Source: Flavobacterium gillisiae (lineage in GTDB: Bacteria; Bacteroidota; Bacteroidia; Flavobacteriales; Flavobacteriaceae). From it: a stretch of DNA of 64,000 nucleotides. Below are positions 1 through 10,080 of the stretch, one piece after another; position 1 is the first letter of the stretch, and each line of letters opens with the position of its first letter. The position numbers were made by a program, and so were the translations under genes. Under the pieces are notes generated by a model. The model worked only from the letters and a program-made list of their open reading frames with translations. It searched no databases and was not told where the DNA came from. The stretch spans positions 1-64,000 of the forward strand of contig NZ_FNRD01000015.1 of NCBI RefSeq assembly GCF_900107635.1, in the 5' to 3' direction.

Positions 1-614
1 CGGATACAATTATCAATACCGACTTTGCTAAATTAATTGCCCAGCAATCGAAAGATATTTGGAACGGTATTCTTGATGAATTAAATAAAAACTCCCATTA
101 CAACACTACTTTGCAATTAATTTTCATTACTGGTGATAATCACCTACTGCCGTCAATTTGCACAATATCAAGATTATTATATAGCGATGAAATAATTGTA
201 AGTTCAGTATCAACCCTACTGGAAGACATGCGTAACATTAACGACCGTCTCTCTGGTTCAAAAATTCGTAGACAGAATGAAGTTACTGCGGTGCAAAATC
301 TACATGATTATATTTTAAGTCATCTGGATGAACCATTACCCACTTTACATTACTTGGCTCAAATGTTTGGTATTGAAGAACACATATTAAAAAATGGTTT
401 TAGAACCTTATTTAAAACCAGTGTCTATAACTTTTATCAAGAAGAACGCTTAAAAAGAGCGAATCTAATGATCCAGCAAACATCCGTTTCTTTAAAAGAA
501 ATTGCCTACCTGAATGGCTTTAAGGGCTATCTTAATTTCTATAAAGCCTTCAAAAAAAGATTTGGCTACAAACCAAGTGATATTTCAAGACCTAAAGAAG
601 ATCTTCAACCCTAA
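1..614 (+). CDS. AraC-family transcriptional regulator, C-terminal part (cut by window start)
   Basis: The frame is open from base 3 to the stop at 612-614, so the protein begins outside the window and only about 203 residues are visible. The last 100 or so residues form an AraC-type double helix-turn-helix: the first helices lie around HYLAQMFGIEEHILKNGF, and the second contains IAYLNGFKGYLNFYKAFKKR followed by FGYKPSD, the typical AraC signature. The N-terminal effector or sensor part is not visible. It lies about 100 bp upstream of the MauE-like gene on the same strand and may regulate the neighbouring cluster; that role is inferred from position. There is a TTG at 111, but the open frame upstream makes it a poor start. 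Confidence 0.85.
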   Translation, partial: DTIINTDFAKLIAQQSKDIWNGILDELNKNSHYNTTLQLIFITGDNHLLPSICTISRLLYSDEIIVSSVSTLLEDMRNINDRLSGSKIRRQNEVTAVQNLHDYILSHLDEPLPTLHYLAQMFGIEEHILKNGFRTLFKTSVYNFYQEERLKRANLMIQQTSVSLKEIAYLNGFKGYLNFYKAFKKRFGYKPSDISRPKEDLQP

Positions 615-713
615 TACTTTTGCACTGTTTTATTTTTTGAATAACGAAATGCCTGATTTGCATAATGTTATATGTTTTTTATTTACAATTTTACAATATA
701 AAACGGACATAAA

Positions 714-2243
714 ATGAAACCAACAACAAATTCAAAGAATAATATCATTTCAGCAATCTGCTATTTGTACGCATTCCTTTTTACATATGCTGCAATTAGT
801 AAAATTCTAGATTATCATGATTTTAGAATTAAATTGGGTCAATCTCCATTACTGAGCGTATTTGCTGGTTATGTTGCTATTGGTATCCCCGTTTTAGAGC
901 TGATAATAGTTCTGATGTTGATTTTTCACCAGTGGAGGATTAGTGGGTTATTTGCTTCATTCTGTCTAATGATTGCCTTTACAGCTTATATTTTCATCAT
1001 CTTAAATTTTAGTTCAAATATCCCGTGTTCCTGTGGTGGAATTTTACAGGAACTTGGTTGGAATGAGCACTTGATATTCAACATAGTATTTATTTTATTA
1101 GCTCTTTTAGGGCTTATACTCACCTATCCGGACCAAAGAAATTGGCTTTCAAAGATGAAAATTATTCAATTTTCAATTACATTAACTGTTGCGGCTCTTT
1201 TAAGTATAACTTCAGTAGTGGTGCTGTTTTTAATTTCTGAAGACATTATCCACAAACGAAATAATTTTATTCGCCGCTTTCCATCGCATGCTGAACCTGC
1301 ATATAACAAATATGACCTCCAAATAAATTCGTACTATTTTGCAGGTTTTGATAAGGACACAATCTACTTAGGGAATTATAGTACACCGCTGTATATAACA
1401 AAAATTGATACTGCATTAAAATCTAAAAATCGCGCAAAAGTGCAGCTTGACCAACCCCAACTTCCTTTTAGGGATATAAAGTTAAAGATAGTTGCTCCTT
1501 ACTTTTTCGTGACAGATGGAACAGTACGTTCAATCTTTAAAGGAAAAATGAAGGATTGGAAAGCTACGAGCCAATTAGGGAAAATACCCTATTTTACGGT
1601 AGCTGAGCCAATGGATTCTACAACTGTTACATTAAGACTCACTAGTTATATTAAAAAGAATAACAGGTTGGTGACGTACGGCTTAAATGAAAAAAGGATA
1701 ATAGCGGAAAATAAAAACTTACTTAAAAAACAAGTAGACGGCATTTTTGATACCGACGGTATGCTGCACTACAACAATCAATTGGGCGAGTTAAACTATA
1801 TCTTTTATTATAGAAATCAATACTTATCCATCAGTCCGACAATGAAATTGACTGCTCAGGGAAAAACTATTGACACAGTACAGATCGCACAAATTCAGGT
1901 TTCTCAAATGACAAGCGGCGAAAAGCAAATGTCAAAACCACCTTTGATTATCAATAAAACCTCAGCAGTATATAGCAATTTACTATTCGTTAAATCCCTG
2001 CGAATTGGCAAATATGAGGACAGCAGAATCTTAAAAGAAGCTTCGATTGTAGATGTGTACAACCTATTAAATGGAAGCTACGTTGGTAGTATATATATTT
2101 ATAATCTCGACAACCACGAAATGTCAAGCTTTCGAGTAAATGGTAATAAATTATATGCGCTTTCCGGAACATACCTTTCTGTAAATAGAATAAGCAAAAA
2201 GATAACTGATAGTTATGAAGCACCGTATCAAAAATCAAAATAA
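714..2243 (+). CDS. MauE/DoxX-like integral membrane protein with CxC motif and long C-terminal domain
   Basis: This 509-residue protein has four or five hydrophobic helices in the first 175 residues. A PCSCGG motif (Cys105 and Cys107) sits between helices, as in the MauE/DoxX-like redox-associated membrane family. After the last helix comes a domain of about 330 residues, predicted outside the cytoplasmic membrane, rich in beta-type sequence and with no motif I recognise. MauE-type proteins are thought to help disulfide or redox handling of exported proteins. The small secreted cysteine-containing protein directly downstream (88 bp gap) is a plausible partner, but this is inference. The start at 714 follows an AT-rich leader with no clear ribosome binding site. 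Confidence 0.7.
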   Translation: MKPTTNSKNNIISAICYLYAFLFTYAAISKILDYHDFRIKLGQSPLLSVFAGYVAIGIPVLELIIVLMLIFHQWRISGLFASFCLMIAFTAYIFIILNFSSNIPCSCGGILQELGWNEHLIFNIVFILLALLGLILTYPDQRNWLSKMKIIQFSITLTVAALLSITSVVVLFLISEDIIHKRNNFIRRFPSHAEPAYNKYDLQINSYYFAGFDKDTIYLGNYSTPLYITKIDTALKSKNRAKVQLDQPQLPFRDIKLKIVAPYFFVTDGTVRSIFKGKMKDWKATSQLGKIPYFTVAEPMDSTTVTLRLTSYIKKNNRLVTYGLNEKRIIAENKNLLKKQVDGIFDTDGMLHYNNQLGELNYIFYYRNQYLSISPTMKLTAQGKTIDTVQIAQIQVSQMTSGEKQMSKPPLIINKTSAVYSNLLFVKSLRIGKYEDSRILKEASIVDVYNLLNGSYVGSIYIYNLDNHEMSSFRVNGNKLYALSGTYLSVNRISKKITDSYEAPYQKSK

Positions 2244-2331
2244 ACATAACTAAAAACATACCCGGCCGGTATCAGGGAAAAGGCTGAAAACCTGTAAATA
2301 GAGTAAGCCATCACCACAAATTTTTTATATT

Positions 2332-2595
2332 ATGAAAAAATTAATTGTACCAATGCTGGTAATTGTTGCAGCAGCAACCAGTGCATTCAATACGAATGCA
2401 TCAGCAAAAAGAAGTTCAGCTCTCGTACCGGGATTTATTCCCCACAACGCACAAGGTACGAATTGTGAACAAAAAAATAGTTGCAGTGACGTGAATACTG
2501 GCATAGTCTGCCGAGTGGGACAAGTAAGTAGCGGAGCCCAGTTAAAGATTATGGACGGTAATGACGAGTGTGTCCTTACTGGTTACAAACCATAA
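2332..2595 (+). CDS. Small secreted protein, DUF6520-like
   Basis: This 87-residue protein has a clean Sec signal peptide (MKKLIVPMLVIVAAATSAF, residues 1-19 or so) and a short mature part with four cysteines, two near NCEQKNSC, one near VCRVG and one near ECVL. Length, signal and cysteine layout match the DUF6520-type small proteins common in Flavobacteriaceae, which often follow MauE-like genes. The function is unknown. The cysteines could form disulfides with help from the upstream MauE-like protein; that is a guess from context. A strong hairpin follows at 2610-2635. Confidence 0.65.
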   Translation: MKKLIVPMLVIVAAATSAFNTNASAKRSSALVPGFIPHNAQGTNCEQKNSCSDVNTGIVCRVGQVSSGAQLKIMDGNDECVLTGYKP

Positions 2596-2609
2596 ATAGT
2601 TAAAAAAAA

Positions 2610-2635
2610 CAATGCAGTCCCTTCGGACTGCATTG
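2610..2635. terminator. Bidirectional rho-independent terminator between convergent genes
   Basis: There is a perfect 11-bp inverted repeat, CAATGCAGTCC (2610-2620) and GGACTGCATTG (2625-2635), with the four-base loop CTTC. An A-run at 2602-2609 becomes a U-run for minus-strand transcripts, so it best serves the S9 peptidase operon ending at 2639. It also lies 15 bp after the plus-strand DUF6520-like gene. Confidence 0.85.
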
Positions 2636-2638
2636 TTA

Positions 2639-5251
2639 CTATTTCCATATTGGAGCAGCCATACCCTTAAGGTAATGATCAAACCATTCCTCAATTTTTG
2701 TAGTTAGGTCTATTGCACTCTCTTTCTTTTCTATACCATGGCCCTCATTAGCATAAGCAAGTAGGATATGCGTTTTACCCAATCGTCGCAACGCCATATA
2801 AAATTCAAAGCTTTGCCTCGGTTCTACCTGCAGATCTTTCAATCCGGTCCAAGATAACAGCGGAGTCTTAACATTCGCAGCATGAATCACTGGCGAATTC
2901 TTCAGATACCATTCCATATTCTCGTACGGAGATAGTTTCATCCTAGCCTGTCCATATTCCATTTTGAAGAAATTTGGAATCCCTAAATTTTGGGCAACAG
3001 ATAAGTAGGAACTTAAGTTATTCGTGGTAGCAGATCCCGCTACCGCACAGGCAAACAAATTACTTTGGGTTATTATAAAATCTGTTTCATAGCCACCGAA
3101 AGAGTGTCCAATTAAACCTATTTTGCCATCGTCAATTAGAGATAATTTTTTTACCTCTTTTACTGCGGCTTCCACACATTCCAATGCCGAAAATCCAACA
3201 TTGCCAACTTCATAGGTAATATCTGGAAGCAAAACGAAATACCCTTTAGTAGTCAAATTACTGATGTTGAAACCATCTTCATTCGTCATAGTGGGATTAA
3301 CATAGGAATGCCGTTGGTACGATTGCTTTTCATAAAGGTGTACAACCATTGGATAAAGCTTGTTTTTATCGTATCCTGAGGGGTAATACAAAAGCCCCTG
3401 TAGTGCTTCACCCTTTAAATTTTTATAGGTTATCATCTGTAATTTGGTCCAGTGAAATTCTTTATGATGTACATTGCTATCCACCACAGAAGTAGATTTA
3501 CCGCCAACTTTTCCAACCACGATACTTCGGGGCTGGTCTATATCTTCTTCCACCCATGCATAATCACCTCTTTCAGATTTCATTATTCCGGTTACACTTT
3601 TATTCACATAGCATATTTTTGTCATTCCCTTTTCTGGCTTCAATAAGTAAAACCCATTAAAGGAATAATCAACAGCTCTCGCACTTAAAAGCAGTGCGCT
3701 ATTAAGGTCAAATTCTGCATTAGTAAATATCCTGTCGGTTATAGTTTGTGTTTGCTCTTTACTTTGTGCTACAATCCTAAAAACAATGCCCTGCTCACGA
3801 CCCTGCGTTAAACGTACGGGATGCGATCCGTCTGATTGAACTTTCCAGATGTCAAATTGATCATACAACAAACATTCGCCTTTGGTAGTCCATCCGGGAT
3901 TACCATAGCCATTCTCCTCTTTCTCAGTAAGACTTGGAACGCTTAAGGTATAAGGTACATTACTGCTGATTAATGTATGAGTTCCCTGTGCTACATCATA
4001 AACATACCAATGCCCTTCCTTAAAATAACTGATATATTTTGCATTTCGCGAAACTAGAAGATTGAATTCGCCACCAACATGCCTCCGAAGCATCAAGCTA
4101 CTTTGTCCAGTTTCAAAATTTTTAATATACACATCCTTGTCTGGTACCGACTTGCTCTGTGGCTCATAGTCGTTTGGATTAAAAGTCAAAGCAAAGCTTT
4201 CGTCACCTGGGGTTGAACCATAAGGCTGTATCGAATCTGTAATCTGCAAGAAGCGACCTGTATCGGGTTCCCACATCGCCAGCTTTGGATTCTTAGAGTA
4301 ACCCTCTGTAACAATGTGACGTGGATAAATATTTTTGTCAGCAGCATTCCATACCTGAACATCACTTTCTTTTCGCACAAGGTCAAGTTCTTGGCGTTGC
4401 TTTATTTTAAAGAAAACACGCTTGTTGTTCTTCGATATCGTTAATTTCCTTGACGGTATTAAATTCATGGTTTTTGGAAATTCGACAGCATTGGTAGAAA
4501 ACGTTTCAAGTCTCTCTTCACCCAAATTGTAATAAAAAAGATGGGATTCCTTTTCATTGTAATTCATAAAAGCAATTGCTTTCCCGTCATCTGACCAACT
4601 AAGGTTTAGGAAAGGTCCACTTTTTTCACTTTTAGCTATGATTTTTTGCTTTTGAATAGCTGCAATATTGAGCAGTAGTACTTGATTGGTATTTTCTCTT
4701 TTCACTGACACTGCAATACTTTTAGTATCAGGACTAATAGAGAAAAATACTACGTCTTTTTCAGTGTGCAGCAAAACACCATCTAAAGTATAAACTGATA
4801 ATAAATCCCCAACGGTACTGTACTCCGTCACAACTATAAAATTCTTAGAAACCGTAAAGGCTTTAACATTTCTCAATTTCCTTTCAACTCCATGCTGCAA
4901 CGAAACAATATGAACGATGCTGTCAGGGGTCTGGCAAACGAAATGATCACCTGTAAAAGTCCCGTCTTTTCCCTTTGCAAAACTATAAAGTGTAGCAGAC
5001 CTGCGGTGTTTAACAAATAACGAATCAGTGGCATCATAATAATTACGGTAGCTGATCCAATTTCCATCATCAGAAATTGCTTCGGCATCCATAGAATGCC
5101 ACAAAGGATAATCTTCTCGTGTTACAGTTTTCTTTTCTAACACCTGCCCGATCAAAGGGCAGGAAACTACTACAAAAAAAAGGAACAAAAAAACCGAATG
5201 GCAACCTCTATCTAAAAGGTTACGTCCAATACTATAAAATAGAGCCTTCAT
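2639..5251 (-). CDS. Secreted S9-family (prolyl oligopeptidase-type) peptidase
   Basis: This 870-residue exported serine peptidase has an N-terminal signal segment (VFLFLFFVVVSCPLIGQV) and a long beta-propeller-like region. A C-terminal alpha/beta-hydrolase domain follows. The nucleophile lies in GLIGHSFGGYE (GxSxGG, near residue 715), the acidic residue in GLKDLQVEP (near 805) and the histidine in NEGHGIEKK (near 837), the usual S9 triad order. It overlaps the SusD stop codon (TAATG), so the two are translationally coupled. Placement after SusC and SusD suggests that peptides caught at the outer membrane are cleaved by this enzyme. The signal segment contains VVVSC, so lipidation cannot be excluded. 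The exact substrate is unknown. Confidence 0.9.
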   Translation of the reverse strand: MKALFYSIGRNLLDRGCHSVFLFLFFVVVSCPLIGQVLEKKTVTREDYPLWHSMDAEAISDDGNWISYRNYYDATDSLFVKHRRSATLYSFAKGKDGTFTGDHFVCQTPDSIVHIVSLQHGVERKLRNVKAFTVSKNFIVVTEYSTVGDLLSVYTLDGVLLHTEKDVVFFSISPDTKSIAVSVKRENTNQVLLLNIAAIQKQKIIAKSEKSGPFLNLSWSDDGKAIAFMNYNEKESHLFYYNLGEERLETFSTNAVEFPKTMNLIPSRKLTISKNNKRVFFKIKQRQELDLVRKESDVQVWNAADKNIYPRHIVTEGYSKNPKLAMWEPDTGRFLQITDSIQPYGSTPGDESFALTFNPNDYEPQSKSVPDKDVYIKNFETGQSSLMLRRHVGGEFNLLVSRNAKYISYFKEGHWYVYDVAQGTHTLISSNVPYTLSVPSLTEKEENGYGNPGWTTKGECLLYDQFDIWKVQSDGSHPVRLTQGREQGIVFRIVAQSKEQTQTITDRIFTNAEFDLNSALLLSARAVDYSFNGFYLLKPEKGMTKICYVNKSVTGIMKSERGDYAWVEEDIDQPRSIVVGKVGGKSTSVVDSNVHHKEFHWTKLQMITYKNLKGEALQGLLYYPSGYDKNKLYPMVVHLYEKQSYQRHSYVNPTMTNEDGFNISNLTTKGYFVLLPDITYEVGNVGFSALECVEAAVKEVKKLSLIDDGKIGLIGHSFGGYETDFIITQSNLFACAVAGSATTNNLSSYLSVAQNLGIPNFFKMEYGQARMKLSPYENMEWYLKNSPVIHAANVKTPLLSWTGLKDLQVEPRQSFEFYMALRRLGKTHILLAYANEGHGIEKKESAIDLTTKIEEWFDHYLKGMAAPIWK

Positions 5252-6678
5252 TAATAACCGGGATTTTGAGGCCCAATATTAGGGTTCAGGTTCAACTCAG
5301 TCTGTGGTAGTGGTAACAAGTTATCAGTGTTGTTCCAATCAGCTTTAACACCTGATAGTGTCCTGTCTAGTGCATCAAAACGTCTCAGGTCAAAAAAGCG
5401 GTGGCCAAACTCACTAAACAGTTCCACTTGTCGTTCATGCAGTATGGCAGCAAGTATTTCATCTTGGGTAACAGCGCTTGTGTTTCCAAGTCCAGCAGTA
5501 TTCCTGATTAAATTAAGGTCATCTTTAGCATTGCTAAGTTCTCCTTGCCTTGCACGGGCTTCCGAACGAATAAGATACATTTCAGCAAGACGCAAAACTA
5601 TAGAAAATTCAACCTGAGGGCTATTACTGCCTGTTTTCTTGTACTTATAAGCATGATACCAGGTGATACTGCCTTTACTTATTGATCGAATCCATTTAGC
5701 CTTCCTTTGGTCATTTGCCTCAAATGCATTTACTAAGGAGTTAGTCAATGCCACAGAATTTGGCGGACCCCCATTAAATATGTAAGTGGTTCCCTCATCG
5801 GTATTTCTTGTTGGCGTTCTTGGGGCATATTGCCAGATGGTGGCGCTACTTCCTTTTAAAAACACAGCATTTAGTTCAGTAACCCATGTATAGATATCAG
5901 TCTTGTTAAGAACTGCAGAAGCACTGTTGGCTGCCTCAGGCCACATTCCGGCATACAAATATACTCTTGCTAATAACGCTTGCGCAACATACGAATTGGG
6001 ACGAACTCGTGTCTGACTTATATATTCCTCAGGTAACAATTTTATGGCAGATTCTAAATCTTCAATAATCTTTGCATATACTTCAGCAGTGGGCAAACGT
6101 TTAACCATACTGTTGTACGTGTAATCTGTTCCGGTAATGTACGGCACATTGCCCCAAAGCTGCAAAACATAAAAATGTAAAAACGCTCTGGCAAATTTTG
6201 CCTCCCCTGTCAATTGCTCCTTATCAGCCTGCAAGAGTTTTGTCGATGCTGCTACACCCTCAATTACGGCATTAGCGGCATAAATCTGGCTATAGCTGTT
6301 ATTCCACCAAGTTGCTAAAGTGGGATGCGTTGGAATGAGCGTATTAGTGAAGAAATTAGCCGAACTCTGAGCACTGTTTCCATACCATGTGAGTTCATCG
6401 GCATACAATCCCATTTCTTTCTGTATTCCAGTAGTTTTACCCGTTAGCATTCCATTGTCGCGCATTTGCGCAAAAACATTTGCCATTGCACTATATGCTG
6501 TGTTTTTTTCTTCAAAAACAGCCGCTGTGTTTAGTTGTGATACTGGCGTATCGATCTCTGTAAAGTCACTGCAACTGTTAAGCCAGAACACAATAAATAA
6601 AAGGGCTAGGGCGGAAAGAATCCTGTAAACCCTTGCGTTTTCGGTACAATACCGTATCAAAAAGTTATTGATAATCAT
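5251..6678 (-). CDS. SusD/RagB-family outer-membrane nutrient-binding lipoprotein
   Basis: This 475-residue lipoprotein has an N-terminal hydrophobic segment ending in FIVFWLNSC, giving a lipobox cysteine near residue 36. The body has the usual SusD features: an N-terminal TPR-like helical part (for example ANAVIEGVAAS and EAKFARAFLHFYVLQLWG) and a C-terminal segment ILHERQVELFSEFGHRFFDL found in most SusD proteins. It sits 17 bp after the SusC gene and overlaps the S9 peptidase start. It is known as the lid that holds substrate over a SusC channel; here the substrate is probably a peptide, inferred from the linked peptidase. Confidence 0.93.
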   Translation of the reverse strand: MIINNFLIRYCTENARVYRILSALALLFIVFWLNSCSDFTEIDTPVSQLNTAAVFEEKNTAYSAMANVFAQMRDNGMLTGKTTGIQKEMGLYADELTWYGNSAQSSANFFTNTLIPTHPTLATWWNNSYSQIYAANAVIEGVAASTKLLQADKEQLTGEAKFARAFLHFYVLQLWGNVPYITGTDYTYNSMVKRLPTAEVYAKIIEDLESAIKLLPEEYISQTRVRPNSYVAQALLARVYLYAGMWPEAANSASAVLNKTDIYTWVTELNAVFLKGSSATIWQYAPRTPTRNTDEGTTYIFNGGPPNSVALTNSLVNAFEANDQRKAKWIRSISKGSITWYHAYKYKKTGSNSPQVEFSIVLRLAEMYLIRSEARARQGELSNAKDDLNLIRNTAGLGNTSAVTQDEILAAILHERQVELFSEFGHRFFDLRRFDALDRTLSGVKADWNNTDNLLPLPQTELNLNPNIGPQNPGY

Positions 6679-6695
6679 ATCTCTTGTTTTAAAGG

Positions 6696-9600
6696 TTAAA
6701 AGTTAAATTGTAAACCGACCGTAATAATCCGCAATGGTGGCAAAAATCCATAACCGGCAAATTCAGGATCAGCCCCTTTATAACCAGTAATCGTGAACAC
6801 GTTTTGACCTTCAACTGTGGCCTTGCAGTTAACATTTTTAAGCCACCTCTCAGAGAATTCATAACTTATGGAAACGTTCTTCAGTTTTATAAACGATGCA
6901 TCGGTTATCCCTGCATCACTGGCGGCATATTGGTAAAGGGCATTTTCGGCTGTGCCATTTGCACCCGAAGTATATAATTGGGAAGAGGCTACGTCTCCCG
7001 GAGATTGCCAACGGTCAACGATAGCGACGCTTTGGTTGTTCATCGTGCCAGCAACTCCCAGCGTTCGCGGTACATTATAATTTTGCTGCTTTACAAAACT
7101 GAACAGAAAATCAAATTGCCACCTTTGAAACCGTACGGTGTTTTGAATTCCTCCAAAATAAGCCGGGTTTAGATCTTTCACTATCTGCTTGTCTTCGGGC
7201 TCTGTCAATATACCGTCTCCATTTACATCCTCAAAGTTGTAAATACCAGTTTCAGGATCAATGCCGGTATAATGATAAACTTTTACAATATTCAATGGCT
7301 GTCCAATGACGTACGAATTACTGTAGGTAGAACTTTCAAGGTCTGGAAACGAGCGCAGCTTGTTTTTTGAAGCCGCAAAATTGATTGTGGTACTCCAGTT
7401 AAAATCAGTAGTTTTCACATTGAGAGTGTGCAAGGTTAGTTCTACACCGCGATTCTCAACTGAAGCATTAAGGTTCGACTGTATTTCAGTAAAACCCGCA
7501 GTCCCCGGCAGCGGTATCCCTACCAATTGGTCGGATGATCTATTGCGGTACCATGCCGCAGTCAGGAAAATGCGATCTTTCAAAAATCCGGTTTCTATCG
7601 CTACTTCCAGCTTTTTGTTAGTTTCCCATCCAAAACTGGAATTATATAAACGCGATGGAACCAGCCCCATTACTCCATCATAATTGGCATTTGATGGTGT
7701 GTACGTATTCAGGAATTGGTAATTCCCTATCTGGTCATTTCCTGTTGTCCCATAACTGGCACGAAGCTTTCCAAAACTCAGCACGGTATTGTCCTGCAGT
7801 AATTTCTCGCGGGAGAAAAGCCATGCTGCGCCCACGGCCCCAAACCATCCAAAACGTTTACCAGCACCAAAACGGCTTGAACCGTCTCGCCTTCCCGTAA
7901 GGTTAATTATATAGCGTTCTTTAAGGTTAAAATTAGCACGTCCAAAAAAAGATTGATACTTATACACTGATTCGTCAAAACCAAGTATCGAAGTATTTGT
8001 AGCTGCAGCAGGATTATAAATCATGCTGTTGCTGGAAAAGCCACTGCTTTGAACCGAAAGGGAGGTGTTATTTTGACTTTGGAAAGCGCTTCCTATCAGC
8101 AGCTCTGTTTTTACAACTCCTAATGTAGGTTTCCAGTTCAGTTGTGGTTCAATAATCCACGAATTCCTTTTAGTATCGGTATAAAAAATACGGGAAGTTT
8201 CACTACCAATTCCTAAGGATGGGTTATACATTGTAGAAGGAAACGTACTGCTTTCATGATGGTTGAGATCAGTATACCCAAAACTGCTTTTTATTTCAAT
8301 GTTTTCTAATAAGTTATAGGAAAGTGCTGTATTGGCAACAAGGTCATGGGTTTTAGATTTCGATAACCCTTTTAAGTATCGTAGCGGATTTTCAAAAGTG
8401 TTGTTTTCCCAATTAAGGTTGCCTTCCGCATCATAAAGTGCCGGAGCATTTGGGGCAAGTCGCCAGGCCTCCGTGGTAAGGTCGGTCGATGGTTGATCGT
8501 TATTCTGTATTCCATAGCCACCGGTAAAACTTATTTTAAATCGTTGGTCCGCCGAAGCGTGATTAATGCTTGAACGAACATTGGCGCGATTATAACCAAA
8601 ATCACCAGGTAGCACGGTTGTTTCTTTGCCATAGGTTCCGGATAGCATAAATTGGGTTTCCTCAGAACCTCCGGAGATAGAGCCGTTGATATTGGTAATT
8701 TTTGAAGTGCCTCCCATTAATTCTTTTTGCCAATTGGTAGATCGGGTTTGGTCCCAAGTTCCATTAATGTCATAGGCGCTTTCCGGATATTCCGTTATGC
8801 CGTCGTTCGCAAATGCTTCAGCACGCATAGCAAGGTATTGTTCCGTGTTCATCATTTTCATAAAATGCGGTACGCTTCCGGTTCCCTGTGCTACCGATGC
8901 GCTAAAACGAGTCTTACCTTTCTTACCTTTTTTGGTTGTGATCAATACCACACCGTTCGCCCCACGCGATCCATAGATGGCAGTTGCATCCGCATCTTTA
9001 AGAACTTCCAGACTTTCAATATCGATTGGATTAATGTTGTTTAGCGGATTCGTATTCATCGACATGACTGACATCGACATTCCGTTCCCGATTTCCTCAC
9101 TTGAATACGGCACACCGTCAATAATGTACAAAGGCGAGTTACCTCCTCTTCTCACACTGTTCTGTCCACGAATCTGGATATTAAACCCACCTCCTCCAGT
9201 TCCTGTCTGTTGTGTAATATTCACCCCCGCCATCCTCCCCTGCATTGCTGCAAGCACATTAGTGACTGGTTGCGTTTCAATATCCTTTGAAGTTATTCTG
9301 GAAATACTGCCCGTGCGTTCGCTTTCTTTTACGCTGTAATAACCAGCGTTGACTTTTACTTCTTGCAAGTTGGTGGCATCCTCCTGTAATTGTAAACTAA
9401 CTACTGTACGTCCCGCTATAGGAATATTTAATGTGCTATACCCTACGAAAGAAAAAACAAGAACATCAGTGGCCGTGGCCGTTATGCTATATTTCCCTTG
9501 ATAATCGGTAATGGTGCCTATTGATTTTCCCTGAATAGATACAGTAACACCAGGCAGCACACCCTGACTGTCTCTTACAGTTCCAGTAATATTTTGTTGT

Positions 9601-9719
9601 TGAGAAATGGATTTTGGCAATGGTATCCGAGCCATAACAAGTAATGGAGTCAGGAATAACCCGATTATAAGGGAATACAACATTGCCCTTATACCCTTGT
9701 TTAATGAAATATTTTTCAT
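6696..9719 (-). CDS. SusC/RagA-family TonB-dependent outer-membrane transporter
   Basis: This 1007-residue protein has a signal peptide (about residues 12-35) followed by a carboxypeptidase D-like regulatory domain (NITGTVRDSQGVLPGVTVSI). A TonB-dependent plug follows, with the SusC-type motif DADATAIYGSRGANGVVLIT. A large beta-barrel ends in VGLQFNF with a terminal aromatic residue, as expected for BAM-assembled barrels. No sigma/anti-sigma pair or N-terminal signalling domain is seen. It is the first gene of the SusC-SusD-S9 operon. The upstream region (9720-10723) has no obvious promoter close to the start codon, so the leader may be long. Confidence 0.95.
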   Translation of the reverse strand: MKNISLNKGIRAMLYSLIIGLFLTPLLVMARIPLPKSISQQQNITGTVRDSQGVLPGVTVSIQGKSIGTITDYQGKYSITATATDVLVFSFVGYSTLNIPIAGRTVVSLQLQEDATNLQEVKVNAGYYSVKESERTGSISRITSKDIETQPVTNVLAAMQGRMAGVNITQQTGTGGGGFNIQIRGQNSVRRGGNSPLYIIDGVPYSSEEIGNGMSMSVMSMNTNPLNNINPIDIESLEVLKDADATAIYGSRGANGVVLITTKKGKKGKTRFSASVAQGTGSVPHFMKMMNTEQYLAMRAEAFANDGITEYPESAYDINGTWDQTRSTNWQKELMGGTSKITNINGSISGGSEETQFMLSGTYGKETTVLPGDFGYNRANVRSSINHASADQRFKISFTGGYGIQNNDQPSTDLTTEAWRLAPNAPALYDAEGNLNWENNTFENPLRYLKGLSKSKTHDLVANTALSYNLLENIEIKSSFGYTDLNHHESSTFPSTMYNPSLGIGSETSRIFYTDTKRNSWIIEPQLNWKPTLGVVKTELLIGSAFQSQNNTSLSVQSSGFSSNSMIYNPAAATNTSILGFDESVYKYQSFFGRANFNLKERYIINLTGRRDGSSRFGAGKRFGWFGAVGAAWLFSREKLLQDNTVLSFGKLRASYGTTGNDQIGNYQFLNTYTPSNANYDGVMGLVPSRLYNSSFGWETNKKLEVAIETGFLKDRIFLTAAWYRNRSSDQLVGIPLPGTAGFTEIQSNLNASVENRGVELTLHTLNVKTTDFNWSTTINFAASKNKLRSFPDLESSTYSNSYVIGQPLNIVKVYHYTGIDPETGIYNFEDVNGDGILTEPEDKQIVKDLNPAYFGGIQNTVRFQRWQFDFLFSFVKQQNYNVPRTLGVAGTMNNQSVAIVDRWQSPGDVASSQLYTSGANGTAENALYQYAASDAGITDASFIKLKNVSISYEFSERWLKNVNCKATVEGQNVFTITGYKGADPEFAGYGFLPPLRIITVGLQFNF

Positions 9720-10080
9720 AATATTGGTTTAGTTAATGTAAATGAATGTTTTTGTTAGCTATAGGTCCTTTATACAGTTGTCGAGACGGTGAGAGGGCCT
9801 TTTTTTATGTGTGTGCCACGAAGGCGCTACGGTTTAAAGTTTTTATTTTGTCATAGGCGTTTTTTAGAGTTAGGAGTTAGTGTTACTACTAAATAAGCTG
9901 TAGCTGTTTTTAAATATTTAAAAACAATTGCAACCATACAACCACAGGCATATTATTGCTAGTAAAGCTGCTATTAATGCAATTTGAATTTGTTTATAGT
10001 ATTTCATCTTTGCAATTTTTGTATGTTATGGGTTATCTGATCACTGCAATCTGCAATCTGACCAATGTTGGCTATTTTCT
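9720..10080. other. Non-coding leader region upstream of susC
   Basis: I see no credible gene here. The sequence is AT-rich and holds several T-runs, including one after GAGAGGGCC at about 9791-9807. It may carry the susC leader and promoter, but I could not identify a convincing TAnnTTTG box for the minus strand. Confidence 0.5.

Noticed and set aside
2602..2640. Riboswitch or attenuator after the DUF6520-like gene
   Set aside because: A simple perfect hairpin with a U-run between convergent genes is fully explained as a terminator.
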